From the NCBI GenBank assembly GCA_020201275.1, contig JAIVHB010000002.1:1-32606 (forward strand): a stretch of DNA of 32,606 nucleotides, written 5' to 3'. Source of the stretch: Rhodothermaceae bacterium (GTDB lineage: Bacteria > Bacteroidota > Rhodothermia > Balneolales > Cyclonatronaceae). The translations under genes were made by a program, and so were the position numbers. The notes under the pieces are model-generated. The model was not told where the DNA came from and ran no database searches. It saw only the letters and a program-made list of their open reading frames with translations. Positions 1 to 8,870 of the stretch are shown one piece after another (position 1 is the first letter of the stretch; every line of letters starts with the position of its first letter).

Positions 1-1
1 C

Positions 2-73
2 GTTTTATCTGATCAGTGGGGGGGTAAATCTCTGAAAAGGGTCAGTTTGCCGGCCAGATCGACACCCCGATAA
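2..73 (+). CDS. possible 3' end of an upstream gene (partial)
   Basis: A reading frame is open from the left edge of the window to a TAA at 71-73, about 23 codons. It is too short to identify. It could be the tail of a gene lying upstream of the pyruvyl transferase, or simply a chance open frame. Nothing else is visible in the first 108 bases. Confidence 0.2.
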   Translation, partial: VLSDQWGGKSLKRVSLPARSTPR

Positions 74-108
74 CCAGTCAATATTCATGATATAAACTGA
101 GATATTCA

Positions 109-1371
109 ATGAGATCCATTCGAAGCAGAATTGCCTCCCGTATAAAAAGGTTGTTGCACCGTGAACCCGACAGATTGTCCGGCGTCAAATGGTTCAGTGA
201 AAAGGGCACAAAGCCCCGCGCAATTCTTCAGGTGAGCCCCGCCGTTCAGCCCAATGGCGTACTCGTCAATTTTGGCGACCAGGTTGTATACTGGGCATTA
301 ACAGAAGCCCTGACAAATAGGAATTTTGAGGTACTTCGCGTGCCGCGCACATTCATTGCCCCGAGGCGGATAAAGAGCCAGCAACCGGATCTGTTCCTTG
401 ATCTTTCCGGTTTTATTTATTCAGTAGCGCACCACAAAGACATGAAAAGCATCGATGCTGCAAGGATTACCGGGCGGAATGCGCGGGCGTGTAAAAAAGC
501 AGGCGCATTTACCGCTACAGCACCACAGACATTCGGCCCGTTTTCTGATCAGCGGAATGATCCGTTGAATATGGAGATGGTTCGGATGTTTAAGGAACTG
601 GATACAATTTATGTACGTGATGACACCTCTCATTCGCACCTGTGCAAAATTTCTTCTGATGTTGAGCCGAAATTGAAGATTGTGCCGGATACCGCTTTTC
701 TTTACCGTTCGGATGCACAAGCAGGCCGTGCCCTTCTTAAGCAGGCGGGAATCGATGTGGAATCCGGCCGTCCGGTCGCCGGAATTATTCCCAACCGGCA
801 GATCAGTCAGCGCAGCAGCTCATTCATGGAAGATATTAAACGGGTTATCGCTTTCCTGAAGGATGAGGGCGCAGAGGTTGTGTTGATTCCGCATGAACAT
901 GGACGGCATGGCATCAATGAAAAGGACGACCAGTACCTGTGCCGGCTCATTTCGGAGGAAACAGGCGTTATCAACCTGGCCCAGGAGAGGTCGGAATCCT
1001 ACCCTTCATCAGAATTCGAATTGAACTACATCCGCGGTATCGAAAATGTGATCGGCTCTCTCGATTTCCTGGTCTCGCAACGATTTCATGGAGCACTTCG
1101 CGGCGTCTCTGAAACGGTTCCGACGGTTACTACCAGCTGGTCACACAAATATCCGCAGCTTTATACAGACCTGACCCTTTCGCCCGAAAAATTTATTCTC
1201 GGTGGTGAGGGAGCGACGAATGGGTCGTTCGAGCAATCTCTTGATACCCTGGCAGCAGCATGGCAGAACCGCTCCGGAACCCGGGAGATACTAAAGCGAA
1301 CAGTGCCCGGCATACGTGACAGGGTAAATCAGTTCATAGATGATGTGACCAACATCCACCACCACACATAA
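109..1371 (+). CDS. polysaccharide pyruvyl transferase family protein
   Basis: Resembles the polysaccharide pyruvyl transferase family (WcaK/CsaB type), which transfers pyruvyl from phosphoenolpyruvate to a sugar of an exopolysaccharide or cell-wall glycan. At 420 aa it has the usual length. Visible family marks are an early asparagine/glycine-rich segment (NFGDQVVYWAL, about residues 54-64), a central TAPQTFGPF, the segment DTIYVRDDTSHSHL followed by a VPDTAF motif, and a C-terminal SQRFHGALRGVSE, the nucleotide-sugar-enzyme-like RxHG signature. The basic N-terminus (RSRIASRIKRLL) has no signal peptide, so the protein is probably cytoplasmic. The ATG at 109 is the first in frame; no clear Shine-Dalgarno site precedes it. 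No other glycan genes follow it, so a capsule locus may lie to the left of the window. The acceptor sugar cannot be told. Confidence 0.8.
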   Translation: MRSIRSRIASRIKRLLHREPDRLSGVKWFSEKGTKPRAILQVSPAVQPNGVLVNFGDQVVYWALTEALTNRNFEVLRVPRTFIAPRRIKSQQPDLFLDLSGFIYSVAHHKDMKSIDAARITGRNARACKKAGAFTATAPQTFGPFSDQRNDPLNMEMVRMFKELDTIYVRDDTSHSHLCKISSDVEPKLKIVPDTAFLYRSDAQAGRALLKQAGIDVESGRPVAGIIPNRQISQRSSSFMEDIKRVIAFLKDEGAEVVLIPHEHGRHGINEKDDQYLCRLISEETGVINLAQERSESYPSSEFELNYIRGIENVIGSLDFLVSQRFHGALRGVSETVPTVTTSWSHKYPQLYTDLTLSPEKFILGGEGATNGSFEQSLDTLAAAWQNRSGTREILKRTVPGIRDRVNQFIDDVTNIHHHT

Positions 1372-1507
1372 AAAAGGTTGTTGTTCATAAACCTGGACCG
1401 ATTTATACTGTGGCAGGAGCGTGTGAAAATTAAGCGGGTTAGTGAGAAGATCAGGTAGGAATCTGTCATTATTTACCGTTTGTTAAACGAATTAAAATGC
1501 TGTGCTG

Positions 1508-2476
1508 ATGAATACTATACCGACAATTGATGATATCCGCCGGGCTGCGGAACGGATACGGCCTTATGTTCACCGCACGCCGGTAATGACCTGTGAGTCG
1601 CTGAACCATATGGCGGGGGCATTTCTTTTTTTCAAGTGTGAGAATTTTCAGAAGGCAGGGGCTTTCAAGATGAGGGGAGCTGCCAATGCGGTCTTTTCCC
1701 TGCCTGATGATGCCGCTGCCCGCGGTGTTGCCACGCATTCTTCGGGCAATCATGCCGCCGCACTGTCGCTTGCGGCCACCCTGCGGGGCATTGAAGCCTA
1801 TATTGTAATGCCCGAAAATTCTCCCGGGGTGAAGAAGGCCGCCGTTGAGGGCTATGGCGGGCGGATAACATTCTGTGAACCCACCCTTCAGGCTCGCGAA
1901 GATACACTGGCCGATGTGGTTGACCGGACCGGTGCCATTTTCATTCCTCCCTACAACCATCCCGACATCATTGCCGGGCAGGGTACGGCCGCCCTAGAAC
2001 TCATAGAAGATACGCCCGTTCTCGATGCCATAATCGCCCCTGTGGGCGGCGGCGGACTTATGAGCGGTACCGCGATTACGGCTCAAAGTCTGAGTCCCGG
2101 CATTATGGTGTACGGCGCCGAGCCGGAGATGGCCGACGATGCGTACCGGTCGTTTAAAACGGGTGTACTGCAGCCATCGGTGAATCCCGCAACGGTGGCC
2201 GACGGCCTGAAGACATCGCTTGGAGAGATCACCTTTGAAATCATTAAGCATCACGTTGATGAGATTGCCACAGTGAGTGAGGAGGCGATTATTCGCGCGA
2301 TGCGCCTGATCTGGGAACGCATGAAAATTATCGTTGAACCGTCGTGTGCCGTACCCCTGGCTGCACTGCTGGAGAGGAAGCTGGATGTGAGAGGCAAAAA
2401 GGTCGGGATTATCCTGTCGGGCGGCAATGTGGACCTTGACCGGCTTCCGTGGTTGGGTCAGCAGGCTGCCGGGTAG
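1508..2476 (+). CDS. threonine dehydratase / serine racemase family PLP enzyme
   Basis: A fold-type II PLP enzyme that deaminates L-threonine or L-serine to the 2-oxoacid, or racemises serine. From the ATG at 1508 it has 322 aa; a GTG two codons upstream (1502) is an alternative start. The PLP lysine lies in AGAFKMRGA (Lys54 by this start), the substrate loop is SSGNHAAA (about residues 78-85), the phosphate-binding glycine loop is GGGGL (about 181-185), and SGGNVD near the C-terminus holds the pyridine nitrogen. There is no C-terminal ACT-like regulatory domain, so this is the short form seen in catabolic threonine dehydratases and serine racemases, not biosynthetic IlvA. Sequence alone does not separate dehydratase from racemase. 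It appears to stand alone. Confidence 0.88.
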   Translation: MNTIPTIDDIRRAAERIRPYVHRTPVMTCESLNHMAGAFLFFKCENFQKAGAFKMRGAANAVFSLPDDAAARGVATHSSGNHAAALSLAATLRGIEAYIVMPENSPGVKKAAVEGYGGRITFCEPTLQAREDTLADVVDRTGAIFIPPYNHPDIIAGQGTAALELIEDTPVLDAIIAPVGGGGLMSGTAITAQSLSPGIMVYGAEPEMADDAYRSFKTGVLQPSVNPATVADGLKTSLGEITFEIIKHHVDEIATVSEEAIIRAMRLIWERMKIIVEPSCAVPLAALLERKLDVRGKKVGIILSGGNVDLDRLPWLGQQAAG

Positions 2477-2566
2477 GAAGCAAAGCGTCGGGCTGCCGAA
2501 TTACCTTTCCATATCATTAGAAATTCCTACTATATAAAAGAATTTTTGAATCATGTGCACGGGAGT

Positions 2567-2586
2567 TATACCTTAGATATACCTTA
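2567..2586 (+). promoter_or_regulatory. 9-bp direct repeat, candidate operator of the NmrA-like gene
   Basis: TATACCTTA occurs at 2567-2575 and again at 2578-2586, an 11-bp period (one helical turn), 36 bp before the ATG at 2622. The position suits a repressor or activator site at the promoter. The cognate regulator is unknown; HxlR-type regulators often control such reductase genes, but none is encoded nearby. Confidence 0.3.
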
Positions 2587-2621
2587 TAGAGAATCATATT
2601 TAATGAACAGGGAAACGATTT

Positions 2622-3509
2622 ATGTACGCAGTAACAGGTGCAACAGGTAAGACCGGATTGGTGGTGGCCGAAGAGCTGCTCAAAGCCGGTAAAGAAGTGA
2701 TTGCAATAGGTCGTAACGAAGAGAAGCTGGCACAACTTGAAGCGGCGGGTGCGGAAGTACATGCCGGTGACCTTCTCGATAAAGATTTTGCTGAAAAAGC
2801 ACTTAAAGGTGCAAAGGCCGCCTATATAATGATACCGCAGAACTTCAGCACCAGCGACTACCGCGCGTTTCAGAGTCAGATATCCGGTTCGCTGGCATCA
2901 GCGGTTATGGCAAACGACCTCACACATGTTGTTACACTGAGTTCTGTTGGTGCCCAGATGCCGGAAAAGGGAGGCATTGTGCAGGGCCTTCACGATATGG
3001 AGCAGATGTTCAATGCACTTGCCGGGGTAAACGTGCTGCATCTGCGCCCGGGATTTTTCATGGAAAACCTTTTCAGCATGATTCCGGTTATCAAAAACAT
3101 GAACATGCTGGTTTCGGGTATCAGGCCGGATCTGCCCGTTCCCATGGTAGCCACACCCGACATCGGCATGCTTGCTGCGCGTCATCTGAAAATGCTCGAT
3201 TTCAGTAACAAGGGACATCAGTATGTGCTTGGTGCGCGTGATTACACCTATCCTGAAGTGGCCGCGTTGCTGGGCCGCTATATTGGCAAACCCGATCTTC
3301 CGTATGTACAGGTTGGCCCCGACCAGCTCATTGAGAGTTTTATGCAGATGGGGGCTACCCGTAACATCGGTGAGGTCTATGCCCAGTTCACTGAAGCCAT
3401 GAACAACGGATCAGTGATGGATGGTGTAGAAAGAAATGCCGGTAACACCACACCGACACTGCTCGATGAGTTTGCCGTTCTATTTGCGGAAGCTTACAAA
3501 TTAAATTGA
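2622..3509 (+). CDS. NmrA-like NAD(P)-binding oxidoreductase
   Basis: An atypical short-chain dehydrogenase of the NmrA/QorB type, 295 aa and full length. The Rossmann glycine motif GATGKTG sits at residues 6-12 directly after the first strand, and IAIGRNEEKL at the end of the second strand suits NADP(H). The centre has HVVTLSSVGA (third conserved strand with the SS pair) and LRPGFFMEN, typical of the NmrA family, which lacks the classical YxxxK catalytic pair. Members serve as quinone reductases or as redox-sensing regulators, so the substrate is open. The protein is cytoplasmic, with no membrane segment. The start is fixed by the Rossmann motif lying four residues in. A direct-repeat candidate operator precedes it. 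Confidence 0.82.
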   Translation: MYAVTGATGKTGLVVAEELLKAGKEVIAIGRNEEKLAQLEAAGAEVHAGDLLDKDFAEKALKGAKAAYIMIPQNFSTSDYRAFQSQISGSLASAVMANDLTHVVTLSSVGAQMPEKGGIVQGLHDMEQMFNALAGVNVLHLRPGFFMENLFSMIPVIKNMNMLVSGIRPDLPVPMVATPDIGMLAARHLKMLDFSNKGHQYVLGARDYTYPEVAALLGRYIGKPDLPYVQVGPDQLIESFMQMGATRNIGEVYAQFTEAMNNGSVMDGVERNAGNTTPTLLDEFAVLFAEAYKLN

Positions 3510-3857
3510 ATTCCAGTGCAGGGCGTGCCTGTTTGCAGGGATTCAATGCCATGTTTTTGCCGGCATCGATAGAATTTAAGCGCTGTTTGAAGGACTAAAT
3601 CGCTGTGATGCAACGGGTTCCCATTTCTGTGTCAGCTGTCGTAATGCTTATTAAAACCGGTTTAAACGAGGATTCCGGCGTTGCCGGATGGTTGAATTTG
3701 AGGTTCATAACGATTGACTTATAACACGTCAATACCTAAATTCGAATATCAATATTATAGTTATTTGACTATAAATAATATCACTCCGGCAACGGCAAAC
3801 ATGCATCGGCAACTATATGACTGTCGGCGATTGCCAAAGCAGGTCATCGGAAGTTAA
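3510..3857. other. 348-bp intergenic region before the cbb3 locus
   Basis: No gene is seen. The right half (3700-3785) is AT-rich and carries a 6-bp-armed inverted repeat (3713-3733), a short palindrome AATATCAATATT (3745-3756) and a TTGACT hexamer at 3765-3770, so it probably holds the promoter of the oxidase locus. No canonical FNR box (TTGAT-N4-ATCAA) is present. Confidence 0.5.
3713..3733. promoter_or_regulatory. inverted repeat ATTGAC-N9-GTCAAT upstream of ccoI
   Basis: Perfect 6-bp arms separated by 9 bp lie 125 bp before the ccoI start. The half-sites resemble the TTGAY half-site of Crp/Fnr regulators, but the 9-bp spacer does not fit the 4-6 bp spacing of that family. The length and symmetry would also suit a LysR-type site. 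The regulator is unknown. Confidence 0.3.
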
Positions 3858-6275
3858 TTGGCTCAACCACTCACTGATAATATCACCCTGTGTGTGCATT
3901 GCGGCGACAGTTGCCCTGAGGGGCACGTGGTTAGAAATGACCTCGATTTTTGCTGTGACGGCTGTGCCATGGTCTATGAGCTGCTCAGTGAAAACGGGCT
4001 GGATGCCTACTATCAGATCGGTGATTCAACGCCCGGTATTTCCCGGAGAAAGTCGGTGCGGAGTGTCCGGTACGAGTACCTGGATGATGCCGGTGTTCGC
4101 GAAAAACTGCTCACATTTACCGACGGCCGGAAGAGCACCATCACTTTTTCACTGCCCCAGATCCACTGCAGCTCCTGTATCTGGCTGCTCGAGAACATAA
4201 ACCGCCTCGACCCGGGCATCTATCGCTCGGAGGTGTCGTTCACCCGGCGTGAGGCATCGGTTACCTTCGACGAGTCGAAAACCACCCTGAGAAAAGTGGC
4301 CGAACTGCTCGACCGGATCGGCTATGAACCCGACCTGAGGCTCGACAGTGCCGAACGCCGGCAGATCACACCGGGCGACCGCGATTTTTACATCAAGGTG
4401 GGGCTGGCTGGCTTCGCCTTTGGCAACATCATGCTGTTCAGCCTGCCCGAATACCTGTCGGGCCCGGCGGGGCTCGACGCCCAGTTCAACCACCTTTTCG
4501 GCTATCTGAACCTCATTATCGCCATACCGGTGTTCTTCTATAGTGCAAGTGTTTTCTATCGGTCGGCATGGGCCGGTTTGCACCAGCGGCAATGGAATAT
4601 GGATATTGCCATTTCGATCGGTATCGCAGCTATGTTTGGCCGCAGTACCTGGGAGATCATATCGGGCTACGGTGTGGGGTATATGGACTCCTTTGCCATG
4701 CTGGTCTTTTTCCTGCTTGTGGGTAAATTGTTTCAGCGGAAAACATTCGAAAGGCTCTCCTTCGACCGGGATTACCGCTCCTATTTCCCGCTGTCGATAA
4801 TTGTTAAGAAGAGGGATGAGGAAAAGAGCATACCCGCCACCAGCCTCGAAACCGGCGATCTGATTGTGCTCCGCCATGGCGAGCTGCTACCGGCCGACTC
4901 CCGCCTGATGAGCCCTGAAACCAGGGTCGACTACAGCTTTGTAACCGGCGAATCGGACGAGGTGCCTGCCGTAAAAGGCGACCTGATCTATGCCGGCGGA
5001 CGGATCACAGGCGGCAGTACAGAACTTGTGGTTACAAAACCGGTCTCGCAGAGCTATCTCACGCAGCTGTGGAACAGGGGGGAATTTAAAACTGAAAAAA
5101 CCGACACGATCCGGAGCGTAACGAACCGCTTCAGCCGCTATTTTTCGCCGGTTGTACTGCTTATTGCCCTAACAGCGGCGCTCTACTGGCTTCCGTCGAG
5201 TCCGGCAACAGCCATTAATGCCTTCACTGCGGTACTCATCATCGCCTGCCCCTGCGCTCTCGCCCTGTCGGCTCCGTTCACCCTTGGCTGGGTTACCGGT
5301 ATTTTGGGAAGGAACAAATTCTATGTGAAAAATTCGGATGTGATCGAAAATATGGCCTCATCAGAAACGATTGTATTTGATAAAACTGGCACACTAACCT
5401 TCCCTATGGAGGCCAGGGTCCGTTATCTGGGTACACCCCTCAGCGATGCCGTGCAGGAGTACCTGTCGGCCGGTCTCAGGCAGAGCACCCATCCGATGAG
5501 CCGGGCCATACTGCGCTTTCTCGATCACAGAGGCATGCACCACCCCGATTTTTTTGAGGAGGTCACAGGTAGCGGTTTGCGATTCCGTTTCGGGGATGAT
5601 ACGTATGTGGTAGGATCAGCAGGGTTTGTTGAAGGTGTGCTGGATCAGATTCCCGAAAACCGGCAGGGCCGTTCGCGAAGCTACATCAGTCTTAACGGGA
5701 AATATCTGGGCTTTTTTGAAGTGAACGGCAGTTACCGTCCCGGGCTGAAGGGCCTCATCGAGCGGCTGCGCGAACGGTACAGCCTGCATCTGTTGTCGGG
5801 CGACGGTCCGGGTGAGCGTGAAGCGCTGCTGCCCCTTTTCCGGGATGCATCCCGCATGCATTTTGAGAAAAACCCGGAGCAGAAGCTGGAATATGTGCGT
5901 GATCTTTCGAGCCATGGGCATGTGCTGATGATCGGCGACGGGTTGAACGATGCCGGTGCGTTGCGGGCAAGTTCGGTTGGTATAGCGGTTACCGACAACA
6001 CCGGAACCTTCACCCCGTCGAGCGATGCGATTATGCACGCTTCGGTTCTTGACAAACTCGACACATTCATTAACTTCAGCCGGTACGGGAAAACGGTAAT
6101 CAGGATCAGTATTGCACTTTCTATTCTCTATAATGTGATTGGTCTTGGATATGCGGTTACCGGTACGCTGTCGCCGCTGATCTGCGCGATCATCATGCCG
6201 GTCAGTTCCGTAACTGTAATTGTATTTACCACGCTGGCCACCAACCTGAAAGCCAGAAGAATGGGACTTGCCTGA
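3858..6275 (+). CDS. ccoI: CcoI/FixI-type copper P-type ATPase
   Basis: A P1B-type ATPase, 805 aa, of the kind that moves copper across the inner membrane for cbb3 oxidase assembly. In order: an N-terminal Cys-rich metal-binding domain (Cys12, 15, 19 and the CCxGC at 32-36), an HMA domain with HCSSC (Cys104, Cys107), transmembrane helices, the actuator TGES (363-366), the ion-binding CPC in the membrane (464-466), the phosphorylation site DKTGT (Asp508), the nucleotide-binding HP (545-546) and the hinge GDGLNDA (693-699). The frame opens with TTG directly after an in-frame TAA, with GGAAG four bases upstream; the only other early start, GTG at 3894, would cut into the first Cys motif, so TTG is preferred. 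It overlaps ccoS by one base (TGATG). Position first in the cbb3 locus supports CcoI rather than general copper export. Confidence 0.92.
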   Translation: MAQPLTDNITLCVHCGDSCPEGHVVRNDLDFCCDGCAMVYELLSENGLDAYYQIGDSTPGISRRKSVRSVRYEYLDDAGVREKLLTFTDGRKSTITFSLPQIHCSSCIWLLENINRLDPGIYRSEVSFTRREASVTFDESKTTLRKVAELLDRIGYEPDLRLDSAERRQITPGDRDFYIKVGLAGFAFGNIMLFSLPEYLSGPAGLDAQFNHLFGYLNLIIAIPVFFYSASVFYRSAWAGLHQRQWNMDIAISIGIAAMFGRSTWEIISGYGVGYMDSFAMLVFFLLVGKLFQRKTFERLSFDRDYRSYFPLSIIVKKRDEEKSIPATSLETGDLIVLRHGELLPADSRLMSPETRVDYSFVTGESDEVPAVKGDLIYAGGRITGGSTELVVTKPVSQSYLTQLWNRGEFKTEKTDTIRSVTNRFSRYFSPVVLLIALTAALYWLPSSPATAINAFTAVLIIACPCALALSAPFTLGWVTGILGRNKFYVKNSDVIENMASSETIVFDKTGTLTFPMEARVRYLGTPLSDAVQEYLSAGLRQSTHPMSRAILRFLDHRGMHHPDFFEEVTGSGLRFRFGDDTYVVGSAGFVEGVLDQIPENRQGRSRSYISLNGKYLGFFEVNGSYRPGLKGLIERLRERYSLHLLSGDGPGEREALLPLFRDASRMHFEKNPEQKLEYVRDLSSHGHVLMIGDGLNDAGALRASSVGIAVTDNTGTFTPSSDAIMHASVLDKLDTFINFSRYGKTVIRISIALSILYNVIGLGYAVTGTLSPLICAIIMPVSSVTVIVFTTLATNLKARRMGLA

Positions 6276-6529
6276 TGGAAGTGATGTATCTGCTCATAGC
6301 ATTCAGCCTGCTGATCGCCTCCGGCTTTCTGCTGGCTTTTATGTGGGCCGTTCGCAGCGGTCAGTACGACGACCGCTACACACCCTCTGTACGGATGCTT
6401 ATGGATGACATTATGCCGGGCAAAAAAAAAGATTCAGACCGGCCTGCAACGCAGCCAGACAAACCGGAAGCAGCCGATGGGCGCGCCGTTGAAAAGAGTG
6501 TCAATTCAAAAGAAAAATCAACTGGATAA
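6275..6529 (+). CDS. ccoS: cbb3 oxidase assembly protein CcoS
   Basis: An 84-aa protein with one N-terminal transmembrane helix (about residues 4-26) followed by SGQYDD and a short acidic and basic tail, which is the CcoS/FixS signature. CcoS is needed for cofactor insertion into cbb3 oxidase and typically follows ccoI, as here. Its ATG overlaps the ccoI stop by one base, which implies translational coupling. The tail after residue 48 is hydrophilic, probably disordered and somewhat longer than in minimal CcoS proteins. Confidence 0.88.
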   Translation: MEVMYLLIAFSLLIASGFLLAFMWAVRSGQYDDRYTPSVRMLMDDIMPGKKKDSDRPATQPDKPEAADGRAVEKSVNSKEKSTG

Positions 6530-6553
6530 AAATAAAGCACACGGAGTAATTAC

Positions 6554-8860
6554 ATGTCGAACGAAGTATTCAACTATGACAACCGTATTGTCCGCAATTT
6601 CGCCCTTGCTACTGTTATCTGGGGTATTGTGGGTATGCTTGTCGGCCTGATTATTGCCATTAAGCTGATCTGGCCCGATTTTCTGGGCTTCATCCCCGAA
6701 CTGAGCTATGGCAGGCTGAGGCCTCTGCACACTAACGCCGTTATCTTCGCCTTTGCCGGCAATGCCATCTTCCTGGGTGTTTATTACTCCCTGCAGCGGT
6801 TGTGCAAGGCGCGCATGTTCAACGATACACTCAGCAAGCTGAATTTCTGGGGGTGGCAGGCCATCATTGTATCAGCCGCAATCACCCTGCCGCTGGGCTT
6901 TTCACAGAGCAAGGAGTATGCCGAGCTGGAGTGGCCGATCGCCATCGCGATAGCCATTGTGTGGGTCATTTTCGGTATCAATATGATGGGCACGATCTAC
7001 AAGCGGCGTGTGAAGCACATGTACGTGGCCATCTGGTTCTACATCGCAACGTTCGTTACGGTGGCGGTACTGCATATCGTTAACAACATTGTGATCCCGG
7101 TCGATATGCTTAAAAGCTATTCGGTCTATGCAGGCGTGCAGGACGCCCTGGTTCAGTGGTGGTACGGGCATAACGCGGTTGCCTTCTTCCTTACAACGCC
7201 CTTCCTGGGAATCATGTACTACTTCATCCCAAAGGCGGCCAACCGTCCGATATACTCCTACCGGTTGTCGATAGTGCACTTCTGGGCCCTCATCTTCATC
7301 TACATCTGGGCCGGACCTCACCACCTTCTCTACACATCCCTGCCGGGCTGGGCGCAGTCGCTGGGGGTGGTTTTCTCGGTGATGCTCATCGCACCCTCAT
7401 GGGGCGGTATGATCAACGGTCTGTTCACGTTGCGCGGCGCCTGGGACCGTGTTCGCCAGGATCCGGTTCTAAAATTCCTGGTGGTCGGTGTAACGGCTTA
7501 TGGTATGTCGACATTCGAGGGACCGATGATGTCGTTCAAAAGCGTGAATGCCATTACCCACTACACCGATTACGTGATTGCCCACGTACACACGGCTGCC
7601 CTGGCCTGGAACGGCGGACTCACCTTCGCGATGCTCTACTTCATTATACCGCGCATATTCAATACAAAAATGTACTCCATCAAGCTGGCCAATTTCCATT
7701 TCTGGGCGGCTACACTTGGTATGGTGTTCTACGTGATCCCCATCTACTGGGGCGGTATTACCCAGAGCCTGATGTGGAAAGAGTTTAACGCCGACGGATT
7801 TCTGAGCTATCCCAACTTTCTGGAGACCGTAACCCAGATCATCCCCATGTATTTTGTGAGGGTGCTGGGCGGCTCGCTCTACATTGTGGGAATTTTTACA
7901 GGTGCATACAACCTGTTTATGACCATGCGATCCGGTAAGCTGATGGCTGATGAGCCGGCCGAAGCGCCGGCAGCCACATGGCGCGACGATGTGAAGCCCG
8001 CTGGCGGGTTCAGCCACCGCTGGCTCGAGTCGAAAACCACACTTTTCACAGTGCTTACACTGATCGCGATACTCATAGGCGGGATTGTGGAGTATTTGCC
8101 AACGGCCATGCTCAAATCAAGTGTACCAACCATTGAGAGCGTGAAACCCTACACCCCGCTTGAGCTGGAAGGCCGCGATATCTATATCGCAGAGGGTTGT
8201 GTGGGGTGCCACTCGCAGATGATCAGGCCGTTCCGGTCGGAAACCGAACGCTACGGGGAGTACTCCAAGGCAGGTGAATTCATCTACGACCGTCCGTTCC
8301 TGTGGGGATCGAAACGGACCGGACCCGACCTGCACCGCATTGGCGGCAAGTACCCCGATTCCTGGCACTATCTGCACTTTGAAAACGCCAGCAATACCTC
8401 GCCGGGATCGATCATGCCGGCGTACACCTGGCTGCTTACCAATGTGATCGACACTACAAAGGTGCCGCGGAAAATCAGGGTGTTGCAGATGCTGGACACT
8501 CCCTACCCCGACGGATACGATCAGGTAGCGGTGAGTGATCTCAGGGAGCAGGCCGAGCAGATTGCCAGCGGCCTGCGCAACGCCGGATTCGATACCGCCT
8601 GGGACCGTGAGGTTGTGGCACTTATCGCCTACATGCAGCGGCTTGGTACCGACATCAATGCAACGCCTGCCGTATCGGGTGCACCGGCTCCCGCACCGTC
8701 GCGGGGCAGCAATACCGCAGCGACTGCTGATACTGATGACAAGGCTACTGATGCAGATGCCAATGCTGATGCTGATTCGGACGTCAATGCTGATGCAGCT
8801 GCAACTGCGGATATGGAAATGAACATGGATACGAATTCAGCCGGCGGCGGATCCCAGTAA
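6554..8860 (+). CDS. ccoNO: fused CcoN-CcoO subunit of cbb3 cytochrome c oxidase
   Basis: Catalytic subunit I (CcoN, about residues 1-470) joined in frame to the mono-heme subunit II (CcoO, about 490-705). CcoN ligands are all present: His59 and His346 for low-spin heme b, His344 for heme b3, and His206, His256 and His257 for CuB; Tyr250 matches the tyrosine that crosslinks to the CuB histidine. CcoO has one membrane anchor (about 494-518), the heme c motif C549-V-G-C-H553 and a probable axial methionine in IMPAY (Met621). The fusion is known from Bacteroidota. The last 60 residues or so are an Ala/Asp-rich low-complexity tail not expected in CcoO. A GGAG site lies about 8 bases before the ATG. 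The enzyme reduces oxygen to water at the inner membrane with high affinity. Confidence 0.95.
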   Translation: MSNEVFNYDNRIVRNFALATVIWGIVGMLVGLIIAIKLIWPDFLGFIPELSYGRLRPLHTNAVIFAFAGNAIFLGVYYSLQRLCKARMFNDTLSKLNFWGWQAIIVSAAITLPLGFSQSKEYAELEWPIAIAIAIVWVIFGINMMGTIYKRRVKHMYVAIWFYIATFVTVAVLHIVNNIVIPVDMLKSYSVYAGVQDALVQWWYGHNAVAFFLTTPFLGIMYYFIPKAANRPIYSYRLSIVHFWALIFIYIWAGPHHLLYTSLPGWAQSLGVVFSVMLIAPSWGGMINGLFTLRGAWDRVRQDPVLKFLVVGVTAYGMSTFEGPMMSFKSVNAITHYTDYVIAHVHTAALAWNGGLTFAMLYFIIPRIFNTKMYSIKLANFHFWAATLGMVFYVIPIYWGGITQSLMWKEFNADGFLSYPNFLETVTQIIPMYFVRVLGGSLYIVGIFTGAYNLFMTMRSGKLMADEPAEAPAATWRDDVKPAGGFSHRWLESKTTLFTVLTLIAILIGGIVEYLPTAMLKSSVPTIESVKPYTPLELEGRDIYIAEGCVGCHSQMIRPFRSETERYGEYSKAGEFIYDRPFLWGSKRTGPDLHRIGGKYPDSWHYLHFENASNTSPGSIMPAYTWLLTNVIDTTKVPRKIRVLQMLDTPYPDGYDQVAVSDLREQAEQIASGLRNAGFDTAWDREVVALIAYMQRLGTDINATPAVSGAPAPAPSRGSNTAATADTDDKATDADANADADSDVNADAAATADMEMNMDTNSAGGGSQ

Positions 8861-8870
8861 GGAGTAATCT

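Noticed and set aside
1477-1489. Inverted repeat CGTTT-N3-AAACG before the PLP enzyme gene
   Set aside because: Five-base arms are expected by chance at this frequency and nothing else supports a site.
3510-3857. Canonical FNR box for the oxidase operon
   Set aside because: No TTGAT-N4-ATCAA or close variant was found by eye.
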